From Tabrizicola sp. (lineage in GTDB: Bacteria; Pseudomonadota; Alphaproteobacteria; Rhodobacterales; Rhodobacteraceae): 64,000 nt of DNA. The stretch is taken from the NCBI RefSeq assembly GCF_016793705.1, contig NZ_JAEULO010000045.1, forward strand, positions 32,881 through 96,880, read 5' to 3'. Position numbers and translations under genes: made by a program. Numbering within the stretch: position 1 is the first letter of the stretch; each line of letters starts with the position of its first letter. Shown one piece after another: positions 22,893-31,564 of the stretch. The notes under the pieces were generated by a model. It saw only the letters and a list, made by a program, of their open reading frames with translations. It searched no databases and was not told the DNA's origin.

Positions 22893-24274
22893 GATGCAAG
22901 CATTTCTTTAACTGTCTTTGCGATCAGCATGACATCTTCCTCGCAACAGTCAAATGATCCGACCTGCACCCTTATCGCAAAGCGCCCGTCCACCCGGGTC
23001 TGCGTCAGGTAGATCCGGCCATCGTCGTTGATCCGCTGCAAAAGCCGTTCCGTGGCCGCATCTGTTTCCAAAGCGAAGCTGAAGAGCGAGAGGCGCGGCT
23101 CGGTCACGATTCGCACCCCCGGCAGTGCCGCCAGCTGGTCGCGCGCGGTCAGCGCCCAGGCGACGTGATTCCGAATCCGCTCCCGCAGGCCCTCCAGCCC
23201 GTAGGCCCGCAGGACGAACCACAGCTTCAACGCCCGGAACCGGCGGCCGAGCGGCACCGTCCATTCGTTGAAATTGACGATCTCCTCGCGCCCCGCCGTC
23301 TCCAGGTAGGTCGGCCGCAGGCCCAGCGTGCGCACCTGGGCGCCCGGGTCCTTCAGGAACTGGATGGAACAGTCGAACTGCGCGCCCAGCCATTTGTGTG
23401 GGTTGAAGACGATGGACTCCGCCCCCTCGACGCCCGCCCACAGATCGCGGAACTCCGGGCAGATCATCGCGCTGCCCGCCCAGGCCGCGTCGACATGGAC
23501 CGGCAGGCCCGCGGCCTTCGCCGCGGCGATGCACTCGCCGATCCGGTCGAAGGCGCCCACGCTGGTCCCACCAGCGCAGAGGATCACTCCCGCGGGCCGC
23601 AACCCCGCAGAGCGGTCCGCCTCGATCGCCGCCGCAAGCGCCGCGCCGGTCATCGCCCTGTCGGCATCCGTCGCCACCTTGACCAGGTTCTGCTGCCCTA
23701 CGCCTGCCACCCTTATCGCCTTGTCGACCGAGGAATGCGTCTCGGCACTGGCGTAGAAGCGCAGAACCGGCATGCCAGACAGCCCCTCGTCCAGTCCCTT
23801 CCACGCCAGGGCCTGCTCGCGCATGGTCAGCACGGCGGACAGTGTCGCGTTGGTCGCCGAATCGTGGATCGTGCCGACAAACCCTTCCGGCAGGCCCAAG
23901 GCCTGGCGCAGCCAGTCGACCATCACCTGCTCCACCTCGGTCGCGGCGGGCGAGGTCTGCCAGATCAAGGCATTGCAGGCCATCGCATTGACCAGCTGCT
24001 CCGCCAGCATCGAGGCCGGGGCGGCATTCGCGGGGAAATAGGCGAAGAAGCGGGGGTGCTGCCAATGGGTCATGCCATCCGGCACGATCCGCTCGAAATC
24101 GGCCCAGATCGCCTCCATGGCTTCGGCGGCCTCGGGCGGGGCAGGGGGCAGCTGCCGGGCCACCGCGCCTGGCACCAGCGGCGCCCTGACCGGACGGTTG
24201 CGCAAGGTTGCGTGGTACTCCGCCGCCCAGTCCGCCGCCCGTTTCGACCAGTGCCGCAAGCCTTCGTGGTCCAT
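22862..24274 (-). CDS. PLP-dependent group II amino-acid decarboxylase (aromatic type)
   Basis: This 470-residue enzyme belongs to group II PLP decarboxylases (DOPA/tryptophan/tyrosine decarboxylase class). H180 (SAETHSS), D262 (VHVDAAWAGSA) and the PLP lysine K294 (FNPHKWLGAQF) are in place. The N-terminal segment HPRFFAYFPANAAPASMLAE and ALIWQTSPAATEVE match aromatic decarboxylases. It should remove CO2 from an aromatic or related amino acid to give an amine, which could feed the amine-catabolism genes elsewhere in the window; that link is inference. It overlaps the TPM gene by 31 bases at its 3' end. Some members are instead aldehyde synthases, which motif reading alone cannot rule out. 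Confidence 0.87.
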   Translation of the reverse strand: MDHEGLRHWSKRAADWAAEYHATLRNRPVRAPLVPGAVARQLPPAPPEAAEAMEAIWADFERIVPDGMTHWQHPRFFAYFPANAAPASMLAEQLVNAMACNALIWQTSPAATEVEQVMVDWLRQALGLPEGFVGTIHDSATNATLSAVLTMREQALAWKGLDEGLSGMPVLRFYASAETHSSVDKAIRVAGVGQQNLVKVATDADRAMTGAALAAAIEADRSAGLRPAGVILCAGGTSVGAFDRIGECIAAAKAAGLPVHVDAAWAGSAMICPEFRDLWAGVEGAESIVFNPHKWLGAQFDCSIQFLKDPGAQVRTLGLRPTYLETAGREEIVNFNEWTVPLGRRFRALKLWFVLRAYGLEGLRERIRNHVAWALTARDQLAALPGVRIVTEPRLSLFSFALETDAATERLLQRINDDGRIYLTQTRVDGRFAIRVQVGSFDCCEEDVMLIAKTVKEMLASCSSEYLPSR

Positions 24275-24431
24275 CCTTCACCCCTGTTTTGTTAACGTGT
24301 TAATTACTTCAGTCCTGTGCACTCTGGCAAGGTTCCACCCTCTTGCCGCCACGCAAGTTCCTTTTTCCCGCCATCGGATCTCGTTAAGGCTATGCTGGAC
24401 AAAACCCAAGTCCGATCCTGTGAGAGGTCCC

Positions 24432-25052
24432 ATGACACTGCACCGCCGTTCCGCTCTTCTGGGCCTCTCGGTCCTGCTCTTGTCCGCCTGCGTCGGGGGG
24501 GGCGGCAAGTTCGAGACCGACTACACGCCGGTCCCCGCCGACCTGGCGAAATCCTGGCGCCTGGCCGAGGTGCGGGTTTCGGTGCCGAAGACGCTGGTGG
24601 TGTCCGAGGCGAAGACGCTCTTGCCCCGCGCCGACATCGTCTGGCGCGAGGACCCGCTTGGCGACCGCCATGCCCAGGTCGGCAAGATCATCCAGGCCGC
24701 CGTCCTGCGCGGCGCCCAGGGCTTGCGCGGCTCGCGTCCGGTGATCATTTCGATCACCGTGACCCGTTTCCACGCCCTGACCTTCGAGGCGGAACTGTCG
24801 AACAGCGACTGGGGCGTCCACAACGTCGACTTCACCGCGCAGGTGCTGGATGCCCGCACGGGCGAGGTGCTTCTACCCGCCACCGCGATCCGCGCAGAAA
24901 CCCCGGCCTGGTCGGGCGCCCGGATGAAGGAAGCCCGCCGCAAGGGCATCACCCAGAAGTCGATGATCACCAACCATGTCGCGGCGACCGTGGCCGGCTG
25001 GCTGGGGCTCGGGCCGGACAACCGGGGCAGCTTCACCCGCCAGGGCGACTGA
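24432..25052 (+). CDS. Lipoprotein of DUF6778 type
   Basis: A 206-residue protein that begins with a lipoprotein signal: basic HRRS, a hydrophobic run and the lipobox LLSAC, so the mature protein starts at Cys 20 and is lipid-anchored. The body (DYTPVPADLAKSWRLAEVRVSVPKTL and RPVIISITVTRFHALTF) matches a family of Rhodobacterales lipoproteins that I believe is DUF6778, of unknown function. The ATG at 24432 is chosen because it gives the lipoprotein signal; the frame is open upstream. GAGAGG lies before it at a suitable distance. It converges with the YjbR-like gene. Confidence 0.75.
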   Translation: MTLHRRSALLGLSVLLLSACVGGGGKFETDYTPVPADLAKSWRLAEVRVSVPKTLVVSEAKTLLPRADIVWREDPLGDRHAQVGKIIQAAVLRGAQGLRGSRPVIISITVTRFHALTFEAELSNSDWGVHNVDFTAQVLDARTGEVLLPATAIRAETPAWSGARMKEARRKGITQKSMITNHVAATVAGWLGLGPDNRGSFTRQGD

Positions 25053-25082
25053 AGGCCTGGGCAGGGAAGGGCGGGGCGCGGC

Positions 25083-25424
25083 TCATCCCAGCGCGGCCTG
25101 CACCTTCTTCGGCAGGCCCGCCCGGATCAGCGCATAAGAGGTGGCGATGCGTTCGCGCAGCTCGTCATCCGTCACCCGCCCGAAGGGAATCCTTGCCCAG
25201 GAGGCATGAAGATAGGGCGCGCGGATCGCGCGGCCGGTCTCGATCAACAGCCGAGCGGTCTCGACATGGTCGGTCTTGACCGACACCCCGTCGCCCATCT
25301 GGCCGATGATCGCGAACATCTTGCTGCCGACCTTCCAGCAATCATGCTCCGGCCCGAAAGGCTGGCTGACTGCGGCGCCCGGAAAGCTGCCGCAGAAGGC
25401 GTTGACGAAGGCGCGGTCCTGCAT
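25083..25424 (-). CDS. MmcQ/YjbR-family protein
   Basis: A 113-residue protein with the features of the YjbR (MmcQ) family, small proteins with a CyaY-like fold often described as DNA-binding. Visible matches: FVNAFCGSFPGA near the start, HDCWKVGSKMFAIIG, VSVKTDHVETARLL, PYLHASWARI and ELRERIATSYALIRAGLPKK. The ATG at 25424 gives the usual family length; the frame is open far upstream across cysS on the opposite strand, which is not coding. The role is unknown. About 180 bp with no recognisable feature separate it from cysS. Confidence 0.85.
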   Translation of the reverse strand: MQDRAFVNAFCGSFPGAAVSQPFGPEHDCWKVGSKMFAIIGQMGDGVSVKTDHVETARLLIETGRAIRAPYLHASWARIPFGRVTDDELRERIATSYALIRAGLPKKVQAALG

Positions 25425-25604
25425 GGCGGAATTCCCTTGGCGGAGGTCGGGGGCTGATGTATGTCCTACACCCATGACGACATTGCGCAACCTCCGCATC
25501 TGCTGCATTACCCGCTGACTTCGGTCGCGCGGGCGCTTCGTCATTCCCCTTGGATGAAAAGCCGGTCCCGCGCGGGGTGATAGCGCACGCTTGGGACGAC
25601 TGAC

Positions 25605-27044
25605 ATGGTGACGATCCGCCTGACCAATTCGAAGACCCGGAAGAAGGAGGACTTCGTCCCCATCGACCCGGAAAACGTGCGGATGTATGTCTGCGGCCCC
25701 ACCGTCTATGACCGCGCGCACCTCGGCAACGCCCGGCCGGTGGTGGTGTTCGACATGCTCTTCCGGCTGCTGCGCCATGTCTACGGCGAGGGGCATGTGA
25801 CCTATGTCAGGAACTTCACCGACGTCGACGACAAGATCAACGCCGAGGCGCTGCGGCGGCAGAAGGCCGGGGCTCCGGGGACGCTGGAAGAGCTGATCCA
25901 TGAGCGCACCGAGGAGACGATCGCCTGGTATCACGCCGACATGGACGCCCTTGGGGCGCTGCGGCCCACTGTCGAGCCGCGCGCGACGGAATTCATCGCC
26001 CAGATGATCGCGATGACCGAAGGGCTGATCGCCTCCGGCCACGCCTATGCCGTTGAAGGCCATGTGCTCTTCCGCGTCCGGTCCTACAAGGACTACGGCA
26101 AGTTGTCGGGTCGCTCGGTCGACGACATGATCGCGGGCGCGCGGGTCGAGGTCGCGCCCTTCAAGGAAGACCCGATGGATTTCGTGCTGTGGAAGCCGTC
26201 CTCGGGTGAGGAGCCGGGCTGGGACAGCCCCTGGGGCAGGGGTCGCCCCGGCTGGCACATCGAATGCTCGGCGATGGCGCAAGAGTTGCTGGGCGAGAGC
26301 TTCGACATCCATGGCGGGGGCTTGGACCTGCAATTCCCGCACCATGAGAACGAGATCGCCCAGAGCGCCTGCGCCCACCCCCACGGCGATTTCGCGCACT
26401 ACTGGCTGCACAACGAGATGTTGCAGGTCGAGGGGAAGAAGATGTCCAAGAGCCTGGGCAACTTCTTCACCGTGCGCGATCTGCTGGACCAGGGCATCCC
26501 GGGTGAGGTGATCCGGTTTGTCCTGCTGATGACGCACTACCGCAGCCCGATGGACTGGACGGCCGAGAAGGCAGCTGAAGCACAAAAAACTTTGATGAAG
26601 TGGCGCAAGTTCGTCACCGGCGTGAAGCCTAGCGAAGCAGATCATCGTGTGATCGCGGCCCTGTCAGACGATCTCAACACGGCAGGCGCGATAGCCGTGT
26701 TGCATGAGTTGGCGAAGAGTGGGGATGCTCCCTCGTTGGCGGCTTCTGCGCATCTGCTTGGATTACTTACAAACAAACTGGGAGACTGGCCAACGCAAGA
26801 CGACTTCAGCGAAGAAGTACGGGCATTGATCAAGCGACTCGCACAAGCGTGGGCAAATTATCGTGATCAGAAAGACTGGCAGCGCGCAGACCAAATTCGC
26901 GATGCTCTGCTGGGTTTGGGCGTTCGCGTGACCCAAAAGACAGCGCAGCATTGGGAAGTCCGTTACGAAAACCCAGATATGATCTCGTTGGCCGAGAGGG
27001 AGGAGAGAGTAGCGGCTCTGGCCCGGCTGGAGGCGCTGCAATGA
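25605..27044 (+). CDS. cysS: Cysteinyl-tRNA synthetase
   Basis: This 479-residue class I enzyme charges tRNA-Cys with cysteine. The zinc ligand C30 is in YVCGPTVYD, the HIGH box is HLGN at 39-42, and the KMSKS loop is at 279-283. The DALR anticodon-binding domain fills the C-terminal part. The gene is intact, but its base composition changes abruptly near 26570: a hand count gives 166 G+C in 300 bases (55%) for 26641-26940, against 72% in a 60-base sample of the 5' part. The protein reads through the change normally. A double-palindrome element follows the stop. Confidence 0.95.
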   Translation: MVTIRLTNSKTRKKEDFVPIDPENVRMYVCGPTVYDRAHLGNARPVVVFDMLFRLLRHVYGEGHVTYVRNFTDVDDKINAEALRRQKAGAPGTLEELIHERTEETIAWYHADMDALGALRPTVEPRATEFIAQMIAMTEGLIASGHAYAVEGHVLFRVRSYKDYGKLSGRSVDDMIAGARVEVAPFKEDPMDFVLWKPSSGEEPGWDSPWGRGRPGWHIECSAMAQELLGESFDIHGGGLDLQFPHHENEIAQSACAHPHGDFAHYWLHNEMLQVEGKKMSKSLGNFFTVRDLLDQGIPGEVIRFVLLMTHYRSPMDWTAEKAAEAQKTLMKWRKFVTGVKPSEADHRVIAALSDDLNTAGAIAVLHELAKSGDAPSLAASAHLLGLLTNKLGDWPTQDDFSEEVRALIKRLAQAWANYRDQKDWQRADQIRDALLGLGVRVTQKTAQHWEVRYENPDMISLAEREERVAALARLEALQ

Positions 27045-27059
27045 CGCCTCTCACGCGCC

Positions 27060-27105
27060 GCAAATTTCTTCGAAGAAATTTGCCAAAATCCTTCGAAGGA
27101 TTTTG
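27060..27105. repeat. Double TTCGAA palindrome, copy 1
   Basis: Two adjoining perfect palindromes, 27060-27083 and 27084-27105, each centred on TTCGAA. They follow the cysS stop by 16 bases. A related pair lies at 42968-43011. Each could form a stem-loop with a TTCG-like apex. The rest of the gap up to 27201 shows nothing further. Confidence 0.7.
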
Positions 27106-27201
27106 CGACTTTGCTTCGACCGTGGTTAAGCCCACCCTAACGCGCGCGACCAACCCCTTGAAATCGCTCACCCGAAATTTCTGTCCACCGTGGACACGCC
27201 C

Positions 27202-28824
27202 ATGACCCGCGACCGCCTCTTCCTCTTCGACACCACGCTGCGCGACGGCCAGCAGACCCAGGGCGTCCAGTTCTCCACCGCCGAGAAGGCCCAGATCGCC
27301 CGCGCCCTCGACCGGCTGGGCGTGGACTACATCGAGGGCGGCTGGCCCGGCGCGAACCCGACCGACAGCGACTTCTTCGCCGCCCCCCCGGAGACGAAAG
27401 CCACCCTCACCGCCTTCGGCATGACCCGCCGGGTGGGAAGATCCGCCGAGAATGACGACGTCCTCGCCGCCGTCCTGAACGCAGGCACCTCCGCCGTCTG
27501 TCTGGTCGGCAAGACCCACGAATTCCACGTCACCACCGCCCTGAACGTCGCCCTCGACGAGAACCGCGAGGCCATCGCCAGTTCCATCCGCCACCTCGTC
27601 GCGAGGGGACGCGAAGCCCTGTTCGATGCCGAGCATTTCTTCGACGGCTACCGCGCCAACCCCGGCTACGCCCTCTCCTGCCTGAAGGCCGCCCTCGACG
27701 CCGGTGCCCGCTGGGTCGTCCTCTGCGACACCAACGGCGGCACACTGCCCGCCGAGGTCGGCCGCGTCACCGCAGAGGTGATCGCTTCCGGCATCCCCGG
27801 CGACCGGCTTGGCATCCACTGCCACGACGACACCGGCAATGCGGTGGCGAACTCGCTGGCGGCGGTCGAGGCAGGCGCCCGGCAGATCCAGGGCACGCTC
27901 AACGGCCTCGGCGAGCGCTGCGGCAATGCCAACCTGACGACGCTGATCCCGACGCTCCTCCTCAAGGAGCCCTACGCCAGCCGCTTCGACACCGGCGTCA
28001 CCCGCGAGGCTCTGGCGGGGCTTTTGAAGACCAGCCGGATGCTCGACGACATCCTGAACCGCGTCCCCCTGCGCAGCGCGCCTTATGTCGGGGCCTCAGC
28101 CTTCGCCCACAAGGCGGGGCTCCATGCCAGCGCGATCCTGAAGGACCCGACGACCTACGAGCATATCGCCCCGGCCCTCGTCGGCAACGAGCGGGTCATC
28201 CCGATGTCGAACCAGGCGGGACAGTCGAACCTGCGCGCGCGGCTCGAGGCGGCGGGGATCGCGGTCGATCCGAAGGACGCCCGCCTCGGCCGGATCATCG
28301 AGGTGATCAAGGAACGCGAGGATCAGGGCTATGCCTATGACGGCGCGCAGGCGTCGTTCGAGCTGGTCGCGCGGCGCGAGCTGGGCCTCTGCCCGGAATT
28401 CTTCGAGGTCAAGCGCTACCGCGTCACGGTGGAGCGGCGGAAGAACAAGTACGATCGGATGATCTCGCTTTCCGAAGCGGTGGTGGTGGTGAAGATCGGC
28501 GAGCAGAAGATGATGTCTGTCTCGGACAGCATGGACGAGGCAGGCAGCGACCGCGGCCCGGTGAACGCATTGTCGAAGGCGCTGGCCAAGGACCTTGGGC
28601 CCTATCAGGCCTGCATCGACGACATGAAGCTGGTGGACTTCAAGGTCCGCATCACCAATGGCGGGACCGAGGCGGTGACGCGGGTCATCATCGACAGCGA
28701 GGACGGCCAGGGCCGCCGCTGGTCGACGGTGGGGGTCAGCGCGAACATCGTCGACGCAAGCTTCGAGGCGCTGCTCGATGCGATCCAGTGGAAGCTGATC
28801 CGCGACATCGGAGCGCCGAAGTGA
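27202..28824 (+). CDS. cimA: Citramalate synthase
   Basis: This 540-residue enzyme belongs to the DRE-TIM (homocitrate/2-isopropylmalate synthase) family and condenses acetyl-CoA with pyruvate to (R)-citramalate, feeding isoleucine synthesis. It carries LFDTTLRDGQQTQGV at the start, GGWPGANPTD, HCHDDTGNAVANSLAAVEAGA and LNGLGERCGNANL, and a C-terminal LeuA-type regulatory domain (about residues 400-535). The match to the citramalate subfamily rests on IEGGWPGANPTD and the overall length. I chose the ATG at 27202; a GTG 12 bases upstream is possible. Its stop overlaps the next start (GTGA), so the two genes are coupled. Confidence 0.88.
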   Translation: MTRDRLFLFDTTLRDGQQTQGVQFSTAEKAQIARALDRLGVDYIEGGWPGANPTDSDFFAAPPETKATLTAFGMTRRVGRSAENDDVLAAVLNAGTSAVCLVGKTHEFHVTTALNVALDENREAIASSIRHLVARGREALFDAEHFFDGYRANPGYALSCLKAALDAGARWVVLCDTNGGTLPAEVGRVTAEVIASGIPGDRLGIHCHDDTGNAVANSLAAVEAGARQIQGTLNGLGERCGNANLTTLIPTLLLKEPYASRFDTGVTREALAGLLKTSRMLDDILNRVPLRSAPYVGASAFAHKAGLHASAILKDPTTYEHIAPALVGNERVIPMSNQAGQSNLRARLEAAGIAVDPKDARLGRIIEVIKEREDQGYAYDGAQASFELVARRELGLCPEFFEVKRYRVTVERRKNKYDRMISLSEAVVVVKIGEQKMMSVSDSMDEAGSDRGPVNALSKALAKDLGPYQACIDDMKLVDFKVRITNGGTEAVTRVIIDSEDGQGRRWSTVGVSANIVDASFEALLDAIQWKLIRDIGAPK

Positions 28825-29573
28825 GCGTTGCCGCCTGCGCGGCGCTGGTGGAACGGGGCGACCCAGACCGGTTCCGCGCGGTGATGGCCGCCCCGGTCGA
28901 GGCGCGGGCGCAGCTTTTCCCGCTTTATGCCTTCAACCTGGAGGTCGCCCGCGCCCCCTGGGTGACGCAGGAGCCGCTGATCGCCGAGATGCGGCTGCAA
29001 TGGTGGCGCGAGGTGGTGGAGAACGCCGCGTCGGGGGCGGCAAGGGCGCATGAAGTGGCCGGGCCGCTGCACGAGCTGATCCGGGATTTCGGCCTGCCGG
29101 TGGAGGTGCTGGACCGGTTGATCGCCGCCCGGCGCTGGGATATTGCCCGCGACCCGCATGAGGGAGCGGAGGGTCTGGCGGACTATCTGGAAGACACCGG
29201 CGCCGGGCTGATGTGGTTGGCGGCCCGGGCTTTGGGCGCACCGGATGCTGCGGAAGCTGCGGTGCGCGCCTATGGCTGGGCCAGCTCGGCGGCTATGTAT
29301 ATACGCGCGGTGCCGGAGTTGGCGGCGCGAGGGCGGCAGCCTTTGCCAGCGAGCATCTCGGCACAGGACCTTGCGACACGCGGGCTGGATAAGCTGGCCG
29401 AAGCGCGGGCCGGACGGAAGTCCGTGCCGAAGGACGTCGCCCCGGCGCTTCTGGCTGGGTGGCAGACGGAAGCGCTTTTGCGTCAGGTGGTTGCCGGGCG
29501 ATCCTCACCCGAATTGTCCGAGGCGCGGAAGCGCTGGGGCTTAATGTGGCAGGCCGTCACGGGGCGCTGGTAG
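28821..29573 (+). CDS. Squalene/phytoene synthase-fold protein lacking the Asp motifs (NDUFAF6-like)
   Basis: This 250-residue protein has the all-helical trans-prenyltransferase fold of squalene/phytoene synthases, seen in LFPLYAFNLEVAR, AEMRLQWWREVVE and YLEDTGAGLMWLAARALG. Both catalytic aspartate clusters are absent: where synthases have an Asp-rich motif after LYAF, this has NLEVARAPW, and where a second DxxxD would follow, it has YIRAVPELAARGRQPLP. This loss and MRLQWW are typical of NDUFAF6, a complex I assembly factor of mitochondria and alphaproteobacteria. It is therefore probably not an enzyme of isoprenoid synthesis. The GTG start overlaps the cimA stop. Confidence 0.8.
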   Translation: MSVAACAALVERGDPDRFRAVMAAPVEARAQLFPLYAFNLEVARAPWVTQEPLIAEMRLQWWREVVENAASGAARAHEVAGPLHELIRDFGLPVEVLDRLIAARRWDIARDPHEGAEGLADYLEDTGAGLMWLAARALGAPDAAEAAVRAYGWASSAAMYIRAVPELAARGRQPLPASISAQDLATRGLDKLAEARAGRKSVPKDVAPALLAGWQTEALLRQVVAGRSSPELSEARKRWGLMWQAVTGRW

Positions 29574-29576
29574 CGG

Positions 29577-29646
29577 CGGCTCCTCGTTCGACTTCGTCTT
29601 CTCGTCGCCAGCGATGAGCGCCGGAAATGCGACGAAGAGCGGCCCG
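29577..29646. repeat. GGCTCCTCG intergenic repeat, copy 1
   Basis: The gap behind the NDUFAF6-like gene contains GGCTCCTCGTTCG, then CTTCGTC, CGATGAGC and GACGAAGAGCGG. The order and words recur behind pepA at 63285-63357. The arms GCTCCTCG and CGATGAGC can pair with one mismatch, so both may form long imperfect hairpins. Confidence 0.4.
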
Positions 29647-30852
29647 TCAGACGCGGCGCGCCTCGGGCCGCAGCCAGAGCCAGATCAGCGCGCCGCCGGC
29701 CAGCACCAGGAAGGGCAGCATGGCGAGGTTCACCATCTGCCACCCGGCCTGAACCGAGCCGCCGGAGCAGTTCATCAGCCCGCCGGAGGAAAAGCTCGCC
29801 AGCGTGACGCCGCCGAAGACCACGAGGTCGTTCAGGCCCTGCAACCGCCCGCGTTCCTCGGGGCGTTGGGCGGAGGTCAGCATCGTCGTCGCGCCGATGA
29901 AGCCGAAGTTCCAGCCGAGGCCGAGGAGCATCAGCGCGATGAAGAAATTCTCCAGCTGCACCCCGGCCATGGCGACCGCCCCGGCGGCGGCGAGAATGGT
30001 CAGGCCGAGGGCGATGATCCGCTCGGTGCCGAAGCGCGCGATCAGGTGGCCGGTGAAGAACGACGGCGCGTACATTGCCAGGACATGCGCCGTCACGATG
30101 TCGGCGGCATTGCCCTTGTCGAAACCGCAGCCGACGACGGCCAGCGGCGAGGAGGTCATCACGAGGTTCATCAACGCGTAGGAGACGGTGGCGCAGATCA
30201 TCGCGACCAGGATCACCGGGGTGCGGATCAACTCGCCCCGGCTGCGACCGAGCGGGCTGCCCACGGCGGCGGGCTTGGGTTTCGGAATGTCGAGGGCGAG
30301 AAAGAGGAAGGAGCCGAGAATGTTCAGGACGATGACGGTCAGGTAGGAACCGAGGAAGGTCACGGCCATGGCGTCGGCGGTGACTTTCACCAGTTGGGGC
30401 CCGACGACGGCGGAGAGCAACCCCCCTGCCATGACCCAGCTGATCGCCTTGGGCCGGAAGGCTTCCGAGGCGGTGTCGACGGCAGCGAAGCGGTAGAACC
30501 CGTTGGCCGACATATAGACCCCGGAGAGAAGCGCACCCACGCAGAACAGAAGGAAGCTGCTGGTCGCAAGGCCCCAGGCGCCGATCACCGCGCCTATCGC
30601 CCCGCCAGCCGCGCCGAAGAAGAATCCGGCCCGCCGTCCATAGCGCTGCATGAGGGCCGAAATCGGCGTGGCGGTCAGCATCGAGCCGACCACCATCATC
30701 GTCACCGGCAGTGTGGCCCAGCAGATGTTCGGGGCGAGGCTGGAGCCCGCAAGTCCCGCGATGGTGAAGATCATCGGCAGCTGCGCACCGAGGATCGCCT
30801 GGGCGGCGACGAGGACGAGGACGTTGCGGCGGGCGGTGGAGTCGCTGGTCAT
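29647..30852 (-). CDS. MFS transporter
   Basis: This 401-residue protein has about twelve membrane helices and the general plan of the major facilitator superfamily, with a loop after helix 2 (ALMQRYGRRAGFF) that fits the conserved MFS cytoplasmic motif, and a shorter loop between helices 8 and 9 (HLIARFGTERI). It is an inner-membrane secondary transporter; substrate and direction are unknown, though the YbhN/Bcr-like plan is compatible with efflux. It is divergent from the alkA-type gene, with 82 bp between the starts. The end of the gene converges with the NDUFAF6-like gene. Confidence 0.87.
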   Translation of the reverse strand: MTSDSTARRNVLVLVAAQAILGAQLPMIFTIAGLAGSSLAPNICWATLPVTMMVVGSMLTATPISALMQRYGRRAGFFFGAAGGAIGAVIGAWGLATSSFLLFCVGALLSGVYMSANGFYRFAAVDTASEAFRPKAISWVMAGGLLSAVVGPQLVKVTADAMAVTFLGSYLTVIVLNILGSFLFLALDIPKPKPAAVGSPLGRSRGELIRTPVILVAMICATVSYALMNLVMTSSPLAVVGCGFDKGNAADIVTAHVLAMYAPSFFTGHLIARFGTERIIALGLTILAAAGAVAMAGVQLENFFIALMLLGLGWNFGFIGATTMLTSAQRPEERGRLQGLNDLVVFGGVTLASFSSGGLMNCSGGSVQAGWQMVNLAMLPFLVLAGGALIWLWLRPEARRV

Positions 30853-30903
30853 GCGGCATGGGTAGAACTACCCATCGGGATCGGCAAGCGGAAAGGGCGG
30901 TTG

Positions 30904-30921
30904 CCTCCGGCGGGGATATTT
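30904..30921 (+). repeat. CCTCCGGCGGGGATATTT repeat, copy 3
   Basis: Exact copy in the plus orientation, 13 bases before the alkA-type ATG, between two divergent genes. Unlike the other copies it does not follow a stop codon on its own strand. Confidence 0.65.
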
Positions 30922-30934
30922 GTAGACAGAAAAT

Positions 30935-31564
30935 ATGGTGGGGCGGATCATCACATCGCTGGATTGCGTGGCCGAGGGCGCGAACTGGCTCGCCGGGCGG
31001 GAGCCTGCCTTTGCACGGGCCTTGCCGCTGGTGGGCGACCTGCCTCTCAGGCGCGAGGAGGACGGGTTTGCGGCGCTTCTGCGCGCAATCGTGGGGCAGC
31101 AGGTTTCGGTCGCCTCGGCGCGGGCGATCTGGGGGCGGCTGGAAGGGGCTGGGCTGACCGAAGCCGCGACGATGGCGGCGGCTACGGACGATGATCTGCG
31201 TGCGGCGGGCCTGTCGCGGCAGAAGGCGCGCTACGGGCGGGCGCTGGCGCAGGTTGGCATTGATTTCAACGCCTTGCGCGGTGTTTCTGATGCGGATGTG
31301 GTGAAGGCGCTGGTCGCGGTTCCGGGGATCGGGGTCTGGACGGCGGAGATTTACGCCATGTTCGCACTGGGGCGCGCGGATGTCTTCGCGCCGGGGGATC
31401 TCGCCTTGCAGGAGGCGGCGCGGATGCTCTTCGGGCTGGAGGCGCGGCCCTCGGACAAGGCGCTGCGCCAGATGGCGGAGGCCTGGTCGCCCTGGCGGTC
31501 GGTTGCGGCGCGCATCCTTTGGGCCTACTACCGGGTCGCGAAGGCACGCGAAGGGGTGATGTGA
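30935..31564 (+). CDS. alkA: DNA-3-methyladenine glycosylase II (AlkA type)
   Basis: This 209-residue protein belongs to the HhH-GPD base-excision family. The helix-hairpin-helix is at about residues 128-140 (AVPGIGVWTAEIY) and the catalytic aspartate is D155 in APGDLALQ. The upstream segment FAALLRAIVGQQVS is also standard. It removes alkylated purines from DNA. It is shorter than E. coli AlkA because the N-terminal Ada-like domain is absent, as in many bacterial relatives. Its TGA overlaps the ATG of the hydrolase gene by one base, so the two form an operon. A copy of the 18-base repeat sits just upstream. Confidence 0.9.
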   Translation: MVGRIITSLDCVAEGANWLAGREPAFARALPLVGDLPLRREEDGFAALLRAIVGQQVSVASARAIWGRLEGAGLTEAATMAAATDDDLRAAGLSRQKARYGRALAQVGIDFNALRGVSDADVVKALVAVPGIGVWTAEIYAMFALGRADVFAPGDLALQEAARMLFGLEARPSDKALRQMAEAWSPWRSVAARILWAYYRVAKAREGVM

